Assembly (NCBI GenBank): GCA_963708115.1 | Contig: CAVPRX010000001.1 | Span: 1 to 64,000, forward strand | Direction of reading: 5' to 3' | DNA: 64,000 nt | From: VRUE01 sp963708115 | GTDB taxonomy: Bacteria > Actinomycetota > Thermoleophilia > Solirubrobacterales > 70-9 | Part shown: one piece after another, positions 29,490-36,906 of the stretch | Layout of the letters: the number at the start of each line of letters is the position of its first letter | How positions within the stretch are numbered: position 1 is the stretch's first letter | Notes under the pieces: generated by a model | The model's database searches: none | Seen by the model: only the letters and a program-made list of their open reading frames with translations | What the model was told of the DNA's origin: nothing | Translations under genes and position numbers: made by a program

Positions 29490-30746
29490 ATGGCCTCTAA
29501 ACGGCAGATATTCGTTGGCGGGGTGCCGATCGGCGGTGGTGCGCCGGTCGTCGTGCAGACGATGACCAAGACCGAGACCGCCAACCTGGCGGCGACTATG
29601 GAGCAGATCCGCAAGGTCGCCGACGCCGGGGCGGACATCGTCCGCGTCGCGGTGCCGCGCGACGACGACGTCGAGGCGCTGAAGACGATCGTCAAAGAGT
29701 CGCCGATCCCGGTGATCGCCGACATCCACTTCAACCACACGCTGGCCCTGAAGGCGATCGACGCCGGCGCCCACTGCATCCGCCTCAACCCGGGCAACAT
29801 CGGCGGCCGCGAGAAAGTCGCGGAGGTGGCGGTGAAGGCGACTTCCGCGGGCGTGCCGATGCGGATCGGGGTCAACTCCGGCTCGCTGCCCAAGCACCTG
29901 CACGAGCTCGAGCGCGAGGCGCCGGTCGAGGCGCTGGTCGCCGCCGCGATCGAGTTCGTCGAATTGATGGAGGGCCTCGACTTCGAAGACTTCAAGGTCT
30001 CGATCAAGTCGACCAACGTTCCCAACACGATCGCCGCCAACAGGCTGCTCTCCGAGAAGATTCCCTACCCGCTGCACCTGGGGATCACCGAGGCGGGGAC
30101 CAAATGGTCCGGCGCGCTCAAATCCTCGGTCGGCCTGGGAACGCTTCTCGCCGACGGGATCGGCGACACGATCCGGATCAGCCTCTCGACCTTCCACGCC
30201 GAGGAGGAGGTCAAGGTCGCCTGGGAGATCCTCAAGGCGCTGCAGCTGCGCGAGCGCGGCCCGGTCCTGATCGCCTGCCCGACCTGCGGGCGCCTCCAGT
30301 TCGACATGGATTCGGTCGTCGCCGAGATCGAGCAGCGGCTGGAAAGCTACGCCGAGCCGGTCGAGGTGGCGGTGCTGGGCTGCGCCGTGAACGGGATCGG
30401 CGAGGCCAGTCACGCCGACTTCGGCATCGCCGGCGCCAAGAACGAGGGCTTGATCTACGCCCACGGCAAGCCGCTGCGCAAGGTGCCCCAGGCCAACCTG
30501 GTCGACACGCTCTTCGAAGAGATCGACAAATCGCTCGATCGCGACGGCAAGGTCGAGTTCGACGAGGCCGAGGCGCGCGAGGGAGCCGCCTGGCTGGCCA
30601 AGATCGAGGAGGAAAACGCCGGCGAGCTGACGCCGGAGAAGATCGCGCGGATGGAGAAGGAAGCGGTCGAAAAAGGCGAGTCGGACAAGGTCCTGCTCGA
30701 CGAGGAGGCCTCGCCGACCGCGGGCCGCCGCTTCACCCGGGCCTAA
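29490..30746 (+). CDS. ispG: 4-hydroxy-3-methylbut-2-enyl-diphosphate synthase
   Basis: The penultimate MEP-pathway enzyme, an iron-sulfur protein. The 418 residues include VQTMTKTETANLAAT, VIADIHFNHTLALKAI, CIRLNPGNIG, IGVNSGSLP and GITEAGTKWSGALKSSVGLG. The [4Fe-4S] ligands are in ACPTCGRLQ and GCAVNGIGEASHADFG. The C-terminal 60 residues are a Glu/Lys-rich extension beyond the conserved core. It follows dxr-rseP-fadD in the same direction after a 33-nt gap. Confidence 0.95.
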   Translation: MASKRQIFVGGVPIGGGAPVVVQTMTKTETANLAATMEQIRKVADAGADIVRVAVPRDDDVEALKTIVKESPIPVIADIHFNHTLALKAIDAGAHCIRLNPGNIGGREKVAEVAVKATSAGVPMRIGVNSGSLPKHLHELEREAPVEALVAAAIEFVELMEGLDFEDFKVSIKSTNVPNTIAANRLLSEKIPYPLHLGITEAGTKWSGALKSSVGLGTLLADGIGDTIRISLSTFHAEEEVKVAWEILKALQLRERGPVLIACPTCGRLQFDMDSVVAEIEQRLESYAEPVEVAVLGCAVNGIGEASHADFGIAGAKNEGLIYAHGKPLRKVPQANLVDTLFEEIDKSLDRDGKVEFDEAEAREGAAWLAKIEEENAGELTPEKIARMEKEAVEKGESDKVLLDEEASPTAGRRFTRA

Positions 30747-30809
30747 GCCGTACTCGCCGAAACAAGCTGTCGACCACTGTCCGCCCGACTAGTGGATAGG
30801 TTTCCTGCA

Positions 30810-32498
30810 GTGACGCGTCTCAGTCAGAGCTTCATTCCGACCCTGAAGGACCCGCCCTCGGACGCTGAGGCTGTGTCGCACAAGCTGATGGTCAGGGCTG
30901 GGTTGATCCGGCAGGTCGGGGCGGGGCTCTGGACCTATCTGCCGGCCGGGCTGCGGGTCGAGCGCAAAGCCGAGGCGATCGTGCGCGAGGAGATGGAGGC
31001 GATCGGCTGTCAGGAGCTGCTGATGCCCGTGCTGCAGCCGGCGGATCCGTGGAAGAAGACCGGCCGCTACGCGATCGACGAGCTGTTCAAGCTCGAAGAC
31101 CGCAAGGGCGCTGAGATGGTCCTGGCGATGACGGCCGAGGAGTGCCTCACCGGCCACGTCGCCCGCGAGGTCCGCTCCTACCGCGACCTGCCGAAGATGC
31201 TGTTCCAGATTCAGACCAAGGAGCGCGACGAGCCGCGGCCGCGCGCCGGCGTCCTGCGCACGCGCGAGTTCGCGATGAAGGACGCCTACTCGTTCGACCG
31301 CGACGAGGAGGGCCTGTCCCGTTCCTATGAAGTTCAGAGCGAGGCCTACCAGCGGATCTTCGACCGCTGCGGTCTGCGCTGGTACCGGGTCGAGTCCGAC
31401 GTCGGCATGATGGGCGGCTCCGGCGCCCACGAGTACATGGCGCCCTGCGCCGCCGGCGAGAACGAGGTCGCGCTGGCCGAGGGCTACGCGGCAAACGTCG
31501 AGATCGCCTCGGCCGAGCCACAGCCGGTCGACCTGCCCTCGCCGCTGGACGCGCCGCAGCGAGTGGAGACGCCCGGGCTGACCACGGTCGGGGAGGTCGC
31601 CGGCTCGCTGGGCTTGCCCAGCGGCGCGCTGATCAAGGCGATGCCGGTCGTGGTCGAGGGGCGCGGTCTGGTGCTCGTCCTGCTCCGCGGCGACCACCGC
31701 CTCAACGAGATCAAGCTGCGCAATGCGCTCGGCGCCGGTTTCAGGCCCGCGAAGAGCGAGGAGATCGAGGCGGAGCTGGGCCCGGTGGGCTTCGTCGGCC
31801 CGGTCGGAGCGAGCGTCCCGATCGTCAAGGACGCGGCGATCCAGGGCGACTCCTTCGTCGCCGGCGCCAACGAGGCCGACGCCCACCTGCGCGGCGTCAG
31901 GCCAGGACGCGACTTCGAGTTCGAGGAGCTGGACGTGCGCACGGTCGAGGCCGGCGACATCGCCCCGGGCGGTGGCACGATCGAGATCGAGCCGGCGATC
32001 GAGGTGGGCAACATCTTCAAGCTCGGGACCCGCTACACGGAGCCGCTCGGCGCGACCTTCCTGGACGAGGGCGGAGTCGAGCGGTCGATCGTGATGGGCT
32101 GCTACGGGATCGGGCCGGCGCGGATCGTCGCCGCGGCGATCGAGCAGGGGGCCGACGAGCGCGGCATCGTCTGGCCCGCCGCCCTGGCGCCCTGGCAGAT
32201 CCAGCTGGTCTCGCTCGCGAAGGCCGGCGAGTCCGAGCGCGAGGCCGCCGACGGCCTCTACGAGGAGCTGCGCGAGAGCGGGGTGGAGGTCCTCTACGAC
32301 GACCGCGACGCCGGTCCCGGGGAGAAGCTGACCGACGCCGAGCTGCTCGGCTGCCCGCTGCGCGTCGTGGTCGGGCGGCGCGGCCTCGCCAACGGCGTCG
32401 TCGAGGCGAGCGAGCGCGCCAACGGCGCCGATCACGAGTTGCCGGTCGGCGAGGCCGGCGAACGGGCAATCGCCCTGCTCCAGGGCGAGGATGCCTGA
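30810..32498 (+). CDS. proS: Prolyl-tRNA synthetase (bacterial type with editing domain)
   Basis: Charges tRNA-Pro. The 562-residue length and presence of the inserted YbaK-like editing domain (about residues 225-380) mark the bacterial type. Class II motifs are seen in VRAGLIRQVGAGLWTYLP, MTAEECLTGHVAREVRSYRDLP, QTKERDEPRPRAGVLRTREF (motif 2) and GCYGIGPARIVAAAIEQ (motif 3). GTG 30810 (TRLSQSFIPTLK) is chosen over GTG 30792 because family members start at this point and AGG lies 10 nt upstream. It overlaps the pgsA-like gene by 8 nt. Confidence 0.95.
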   Translation: MTRLSQSFIPTLKDPPSDAEAVSHKLMVRAGLIRQVGAGLWTYLPAGLRVERKAEAIVREEMEAIGCQELLMPVLQPADPWKKTGRYAIDELFKLEDRKGAEMVLAMTAEECLTGHVAREVRSYRDLPKMLFQIQTKERDEPRPRAGVLRTREFAMKDAYSFDRDEEGLSRSYEVQSEAYQRIFDRCGLRWYRVESDVGMMGGSGAHEYMAPCAAGENEVALAEGYAANVEIASAEPQPVDLPSPLDAPQRVETPGLTTVGEVAGSLGLPSGALIKAMPVVVEGRGLVLVLLRGDHRLNEIKLRNALGAGFRPAKSEEIEAELGPVGFVGPVGASVPIVKDAAIQGDSFVAGANEADAHLRGVRPGRDFEFEELDVRTVEAGDIAPGGGTIEIEPAIEVGNIFKLGTRYTEPLGATFLDEGGVERSIVMGCYGIGPARIVAAAIEQGADERGIVWPAALAPWQIQLVSLAKAGESEREAADGLYEELRESGVEVLYDDRDAGPGEKLTDAELLGCPLRVVVGRRGLANGVVEASERANGADHELPVGEAGERAIALLQGEDA

Positions 32499-33150
32499 CA
32501 CCGCCCCTTTTGGGCGTGGCCGCATCCGCCGACTCTTCGGCCTCGACCGCAGCGGCCCCCCGCCCAAGCAGACGCGAGAGGGCGAACCGCTCAATCCCTG
32601 GACGCTGCCCAACCTGGTCGGCTACCTGCGCCTGGCGGGACTACCGGTCTTCCTCTACCTCGCCTTCGAATCGGGCGACGGGCGCACTGTCGCCTCGGCG
32701 ACGATCTTCTGGCTGATCGCGGCCGGCGACTACCTCGACGGCCTCCTCGCCCGGGTCACCGGCCAGTACAGCCGCCTGGGAGCGATGCTCGACCCCCTGA
32801 TCGACCGCCTCACGATCCTCTCCGGCGCAATCGTCTGCTGGCACTTCGAGCTCCTGCCGCGCTGGGCGCTGGCCCTGCTCGTCGTCCGCGAGGTGGCGAT
32901 GCTGCTGCTCGCCCAGTACGGGCTGCGCCACGGGGTCCAGATCGCCGTCAACTGGCCCGGCCGGATCTCCGTCTTCCCGATCATGGGCGGCATCTTCTTC
33001 GCCCTCGTCTTCGCCGGCTGGGTCCCGACGGCGCTACTGATCGTCGGCGTCGCCCTGGCGGTCCTCGCTACCGTGCTCTATGCCCAGACGGGGGTGCGCA
33101 CGGTCCGCGAACGCAAGAACCAGGCGCAAGCCTCCGCCCAGGATCCATAA
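32491..33150 (+). CDS. CDP-alcohol phosphatidyltransferase (PgsA-like)
   Basis: An integral membrane enzyme of 219 residues that transfers a phosphatidyl group from CDP-DAG to an alcohol. The complete family motif DG-x2-AR-x8-G-x3-D-x3-D is present in YLDGLLARVTGQYSRLGAMLDPLIDRL (written here in parts: YLDGLLAR, then G and the two Asp of MLDPLIDR). The N-terminal 45 residues are a basic cytoplasmic extension ending in NPWTLPNLVGYLRL. Phosphatidylglycerophosphate synthase is most likely; a phosphatidylinositol-type role cannot be excluded. Confidence 0.85.
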   Translation: MPDTAPFGRGRIRRLFGLDRSGPPPKQTREGEPLNPWTLPNLVGYLRLAGLPVFLYLAFESGDGRTVASATIFWLIAAGDYLDGLLARVTGQYSRLGAMLDPLIDRLTILSGAIVCWHFELLPRWALALLVVREVAMLLLAQYGLRHGVQIAVNWPGRISVFPIMGGIFFALVFAGWVPTALLIVGVALAVLATVLYAQTGVRTVRERKNQAQASAQDP

Positions 33151-33152
33151 CC

Positions 33153-33169
33153 TTCAACCTAGAGTTGAA
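33153..33169. promoter_or_regulatory. Palindrome overlapping a -35 element (candidate operator)
   Basis: TTCAAC-N5-GTTGAA (33153-33158 and 33164-33169) overlaps the -35 hexamer of the promoter at 33165. Perfect dyad symmetry at a promoter is typical of a repressor or MerR-type operator. The MerR-like gene three genes downstream is a candidate regulator; this is an inference. Confidence 0.4.
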
Positions 33170-33192
33170 CCTTCGGCCGAGCGACCTATAAT
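33165..33192 (+). promoter_or_regulatory. Sigma-A promoter for the RsiG-like/FHA/MerR group
   Basis: TTGAAC (33165-33170), a 16-nt spacer and the consensus TATAAT (33187-33192). Transcription would begin near 33199, about 42 nt upstream of the ATG at 33241, which has AAGGAG. Confidence 0.75.
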
Positions 33193-33240
33193 TGTCTCCT
33201 GCGGCCAACGGAGGCGAAGGTCTCCCGATCAAGGAGCAAG

Positions 33241-33510
33241 ATGGAGGACACCTTTCCCGATCTCGGTTCGCTCAGCGATGAAGAGCTGAAGGACCTGATC
33301 GACAAGCTCACCACCGAGGAGAACGAGATCTCCTACAAACGCCGGGTTCTACACGGCAAGATCGACATCCTGCGTGCCGAGCTGGTCAACCGGCTGCGCC
33401 ACAAGCACGAAAGCGGGGACTCGCTGATCTCAGGTGACGACGTCGCCCAGCTGACCGACATCCTCGCCGGCAAGGCGCAGAGCCCACCCGAGGACGACGC
33501 AGCCGCCTGA
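33241..33510 (+). CDS. RsiG-like small helical protein (putative c-di-GMP-responsive anti-sigma factor)
   Basis: An 89-residue protein, largely alpha-helical and charged. Residues 28-44 read ENEISYKRRVLHGKIDI, which fits the RsiG signature E-x3-S-x2-R-x3-[Q]-x3-D except that His replaces Gln. Streptomyces RsiG has two copies and sequesters sigma WhiG when c-di-GMP is bound; single-motif, homodimeric RsiG is known from deep-branching actinobacteria. One copy is visible here. AAGGAGCAAG precedes the ATG and a strong promoter lies upstream. No WhiG gene is in this window. Function is inferred from the motif only. Confidence 0.65.
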   Translation: MEDTFPDLGSLSDEELKDLIDKLTTEENEISYKRRVLHGKIDILRAELVNRLRHKHESGDSLISGDDVAQLTDILAGKAQSPPEDDAAA

Positions 33511-33527
33511 GGCTGGAGCGGATCCCG

Positions 33528-34001
33528 ATGGCCATCCACTGTCCGGAGTGCGGTTTCGTCAACCCCGAGGGCGCCAACTACTGCCAGAAGTGCGGTGCCT
33601 ACCTCGGCGGCCCCAAAGACGGCGAGGACGAACCGACGACGATGACCTACACCGTCGACGAAACCGGCGAGATGCAGCCGATCGACATCGACGAGGTCCT
33701 CGAGGAGAGCGGCGCGGCGCTGGTCATCCGCTCCGGCGGCGGCAGGGCGGGGGAGAGCTTCACCGTGACCGAGGACCGGGTCAGCATCGGTCGCAGCCCC
33801 GACGCGGGCGTCTTCCTCGACGACGTCACGGTCTCCCGCAACCACGCTCTGCTGGTGCACCGTCGCGACGGGTTCTACATCGACGACCTCGGCTCGCTCA
33901 ACGGCACCTACGTCAACAGGCGCCGGATCGAGTCCCACCGCCTTGCCGATGGCGACGAGATCCAGGTCGGCAAGTACAAGCTGAGCTACCTGGAGAAGTA
34001 G
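33528..34001 (+). CDS. Zinc-ribbon/FHA domain protein (GarA/OdhI-like)
   Basis: A 157-residue protein. The N-terminal zinc ribbon has CPECGF and CQKCGAYL (residues 5-25), then an acidic Thr-containing segment (EDEPTTMTYTVDETGE), then an FHA domain (about 65-155) with IGRSPDAGVFLDDVTVSRNHALL and DLGSLNGTYVNRRRI. In mycobacteria and corynebacteria GarA/OdhI is phosphorylated on Thr residues in such a segment and regulates 2-oxoglutarate metabolism. The TT pair in EPTTMTY resembles the phospho-acceptor motif (ETTS/ETTV). The adjacent MerR gene strengthens the parallel. The zinc ribbon is shared by some actinobacterial homologues. Confidence 0.82.
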   Translation: MAIHCPECGFVNPEGANYCQKCGAYLGGPKDGEDEPTTMTYTVDETGEMQPIDIDEVLEESGAALVIRSGGGRAGESFTVTEDRVSIGRSPDAGVFLDDVTVSRNHALLVHRRDGFYIDDLGSLNGTYVNRRRIESHRLADGDEIQVGKYKLSYLEK

Positions 34002-34010
34002 GGAGCCCCC

Positions 34011-34758
34011 ATGGCAGTGTCCGAGCAGCAGGTTCGACAACGCGACTCGCGGCCCCGCAAGGCGCTGACGATCGGCGCCGTCTGCAAGATCCTCGAGAAC
34101 GAGTTCGACGACATCTCGATCTCCAAGATCCGCTACCTCGAGGATCAGAAGCTGCTGACCCCGCGCCGCACGCAAGGGCGGGTACCGCCTCTACAGCCAG
34201 TCCGACGTCGAGCGCCTGCGCACGATCCTGCGCCTGCAGCGTGATGAGTTCCTGCCGCTGCGGGTGATCCGTCAGGAGCTCGCCGCCGGTGGGGACATCG
34301 ACCTCGGCGCCGGCAGCGGCGGCGACCGCCGTCCGACGGCTGGCACCGTGCGACGCGCGATCCTGGTCAACACCTCGAGCGCCTACCTGACGCTGGAGGA
34401 GGTGATCGAGGAGACGGGGGCCCGCTCCGAGCTGATCGCCGAGCTGGAGAACTTCGGCATCGTCCAGCCCGAAAAGCGCGACGGCAAAGCCGCCTACGAC
34501 GAGACCGACCGCGAGATCGTCCGTGCCGCCAACGAGCTCTCCCGGGTCGGCGTCGGCGCTCGCAACCTGCGCGTCTTCCGCTCCTCCGCCGATCGCGAGG
34601 CCAACCTGCTGGAAGCCCTGCTTGGGCCGTCGCTGCGTTCACGCAACCCGGAGCGGCGCAAGGAGGCTCTGGAGAGCCTGGAGAGCCTGGCGGCAACCGT
34701 CAGCCACCTCAAGCACCTGCTGCTGGTGCGGGATCTGCGCCGCCTGGCAGGCGACTGA
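34011..34758 (+). pseudogene. MerR-family regulator, FtsR-like, with a single-base frameshift
   Basis: The first frame (34011 onward) encodes the MerR HTH, KALTIGAVCKILENEF and ISKIRYLEDQKLLTPRRTQG. It then goes out of frame and stops at 34244. The downstream frame gives the expected continuation GYRLYSQSDVERLRTILRLQ and the rest of the protein to 34758 (EVIEETGARSELIAELENFG, NLRVFRSSADREANLLEALL). Deleting one base of the AA at 34174-34175 reads RTQGGYRLYS and restores one 248-residue protein. The break is either a sequencing/assembly error or a true mutation. FtsR homologues sit beside garA/odhI in actinobacteria and activate ftsZ in Corynebacterium. Confidence 0.85.
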
Positions 34759-34777
34759 CGGCCTGGATGACGATCCC

Positions 34778-35242
34778 GTGCCCCGCGTGACCCGCCGGCG
34801 GACCATCGCCGCCCCCGTCGAGGAGGTCTGGGAGCTGATCTCCGACCCCTACAGCCTGCCGCGCTGGTGGCCGCGCACGAGCCGCGTCGAGAGCGTCGAT
34901 CGCAAGCCCGAGGGCAAGCGCAGCCAGTGGACCAAGGTCCTGGAGACGGCCGAAGGGCGCGGGGTCCGCGCCGACTACCGCTGCCTCAGCTCGGCCGAGG
35001 GCGAGCGCTACGTATGGGAGCAGCAGCTCGCCGGCAGTCCATTCGAACGACACCTGCGCAGCTCGGTTGTCGAGATCGGGCTGCGAACCGAAGAGAGTGC
35101 GACCGTTGTCAGCCTCACTTCCGACCAGAAGCTGCGCGGCATGTCGCGGCTGGGCTCGCCGATGATGCGCGGTGGCCAGGGCAAGATTCTCGAGCAGGCG
35201 CTCGACGGCCTCGAACAAGCGCTCGGCGGAGGGCCAAAGTGA
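34778..35242 (+). CDS. SRPBCC (START-like) family protein
   Basis: About 154 residues from GTG (VPRVTRRRTIAAPVEEVWEL). The pattern TIAAPVEEVWELISDPYSLPRWWP is the usual opening of the polyketide-cyclase/SRPBCC fold, which makes a hydrophobic ligand cavity. No catalytic residues are predicted. GTG 34787 is an alternative start. The stop overlaps the start of the AGPS-like flavoenzyme (GTGA at 35239), so the two are translated together and may share a lipid-related substrate; that link is an inference. Confidence 0.8.
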   Translation: MPRVTRRRTIAAPVEEVWELISDPYSLPRWWPRTSRVESVDRKPEGKRSQWTKVLETAEGRGVRADYRCLSSAEGERYVWEQQLAGSPFERHLRSSVVEIGLRTEESATVVSLTSDQKLRGMSRLGSPMMRGGQGKILEQALDGLEQALGGGPK

Positions 35243-36906
35243 GCGATCGGGGCGCTTTCCTTTCGCATAGCGTCAGCAACGCGCCCCGACGAGATTCGAA
35301 GTGGTGGGGATGGGGCGATCCGGCGATCGCGCCGGAGCTGGACAGCGAGGCGCTGGGGGTACTGCGGGAGCGGGTGGGGGAGTTGGAGCCCTGGCCGCTC
35401 GCCGCCGAGCTGGACCGCTTCGAGCTGCCCCCGGCCGAGCCGCTGCCGCCGGCGCTGATCGAGGTGGTCGGCGAGGCCCGCGTTTTCAGCGGCGAAGAGG
35501 ACCGGATCCGCCACGCAACCGGCTGCGGCTACGCCGATCTGGCCCGGCTGCGCGGCGGCAGGCTCGACGCCGCCCCCGATGCGGTGCTGTTGCCACCCGA
35601 CGCCGAGGCGGCGCGCCGCATCCTCGCGATCTGCGCTGCCGAGGGAGTCGCCGTCGTCCCATACGGCGGTGGCACCAGCGTCGTCGGTGGGATCGAGCCG
35701 CTGCGCGGCCCCCACGGGCGCCTGGTCAGCCTCGACCTCGCCTGCCTGCGTGACGTCGAGATCGACCGCCGCTCGCTCACCGCCCGCCTTGGCGCGGGCC
35801 TGCGCGGCCCCGAGGCGGAAGCCGCACTCAATGCCGAGGGGGTCGTCCTCGGCCACTTCCCGCAGTCGTTCGAGTACGCGACGATCGGCGGTTTCGCAGC
35901 CACCCGTTCAGCCGGCCAGGCTTCCAGCGGCTACGGCCGCTTCGACTCGCTGGTCAGCTCGGTGCGGCTGATCGCTCCGGCCGGTGATCTGCGCACGCTG
36001 GAGACTCCCCACACCGCCGCCGGCCCGGCGCTGCGCGAGGTCGTGGTCGGCTCGGAGGGGGCCTTTGGGGTGATCCCGGACGTCACGGTGCGCGTGCGCC
36101 CGCTGCCGAGCGTGCGGCGCTATGAGGCCTGGATCGCCGAGAGCTTCGAGGCGGGGGCCGAGGTCGTGCGCGCGCTCGCGCAGGGGCCAGGGCTTCCCGA
36201 CGTGATCCGTGTCTCCGACGAGGAGGAGACCGAGGTCTCGCTGGCGCTCTCCGGCCCCCGCGGACTCACCGGGACCCTCTTCGGCGGCTACCTCGGCCTG
36301 CGACGCAAGCGCGGCGGCTGTCTGATCGTCGTCGGCTTCGAGGGGGACGAGGAGTCGGTCGCCCGCCGCCGCGCCCTCGCGGTGCGAGCCCTGCGCCGCG
36401 GTGGTGCTGCCTACCTCGGCCAGGGGGCGGGTCGCTCCTGGGAGCACGGGCGCTACCAGGGGCCCTACCTGCGCGACACGCTGATGGGGATGGGGGCGAT
36501 GGTGGAGACGCTGGAGACCTCGCACACCTGGTCGCGGCTGCACGAGCTGCACGCCGCAGTGGCGACTGCGATCCGCGACTCGCTGACCGCTCAGGGCACG
36601 CCCGGACTCGCCTTCTGTCATCTCTCGCACGCCTACGCCGATGGCGCCTCGCTCTACTTCACCTTCATCTCGCGCTCGCGACGGGGTGAGGAGATCGAGC
36701 AGTGGCAGGCGGTAAAGCGCGCCGCCTCGGAGGCGATCGTCGCCAGCGGGGGAACGATCACCCACCACCACGCCGTCGGCCGCGATCACGCTCCTTACAT
36801 GGAGGCCGAGGTGGGGGAGACCGGCATCGAAGTGCTGCGGGCGGTCAAGGAGCAACTCGATCCAGCCGGGATCATGAACCCCGGCAAGTTGCTTCCAGCG
36901 AGCTAG
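35239..36906 (+). CDS. FAD-binding oxidase, alkyl-DHAP synthase-like
   Basis: A 555-residue VAO/PCMH-type flavoprotein. The FAD-binding domain shows VVPYGGGTSVVGGIEP and ATIGGFAATRSAGQASSGYGR; the C-terminal domain has FCHLSHAYADGASLYFTF and THHHAVGRDHAPYMEAE. The SxSNAPRRDSKWWGWG opening, the HHH motif and the HLSHAYADG stretch match alkyldihydroxyacetonephosphate synthases, which exchange an acyl for an alkyl group to form ether lipids. Bacterial relatives may have other substrates. The TAG stop lies in a CTAG shared with the convergent gene. Confidence 0.85.
   Translation: MSDRGAFLSHSVSNAPRRDSKWWGWGDPAIAPELDSEALGVLRERVGELEPWPLAAELDRFELPPAEPLPPALIEVVGEARVFSGEEDRIRHATGCGYADLARLRGGRLDAAPDAVLLPPDAEAARRILAICAAEGVAVVPYGGGTSVVGGIEPLRGPHGRLVSLDLACLRDVEIDRRSLTARLGAGLRGPEAEAALNAEGVVLGHFPQSFEYATIGGFAATRSAGQASSGYGRFDSLVSSVRLIAPAGDLRTLETPHTAAGPALREVVVGSEGAFGVIPDVTVRVRPLPSVRRYEAWIAESFEAGAEVVRALAQGPGLPDVIRVSDEEETEVSLALSGPRGLTGTLFGGYLGLRRKRGGCLIVVGFEGDEESVARRRALAVRALRRGGAAYLGQGAGRSWEHGRYQGPYLRDTLMGMGAMVETLETSHTWSRLHELHAAVATAIRDSLTAQGTPGLAFCHLSHAYADGASLYFTFISRSRRGEEIEQWQAVKRAASEAIVASGGTITHHHAVGRDHAPYMEAEVGETGIEVLRAVKEQLDPAGIMNPGKLLPAS

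Noticed and set aside
30789..32612. A 607-codon reverse ORF opposite proS
   Set aside because: Antisense shadow of a gene with complete class II synthetase motifs; its sequence is Asp/Arg/Gly/Leu-rich without domain patterns.
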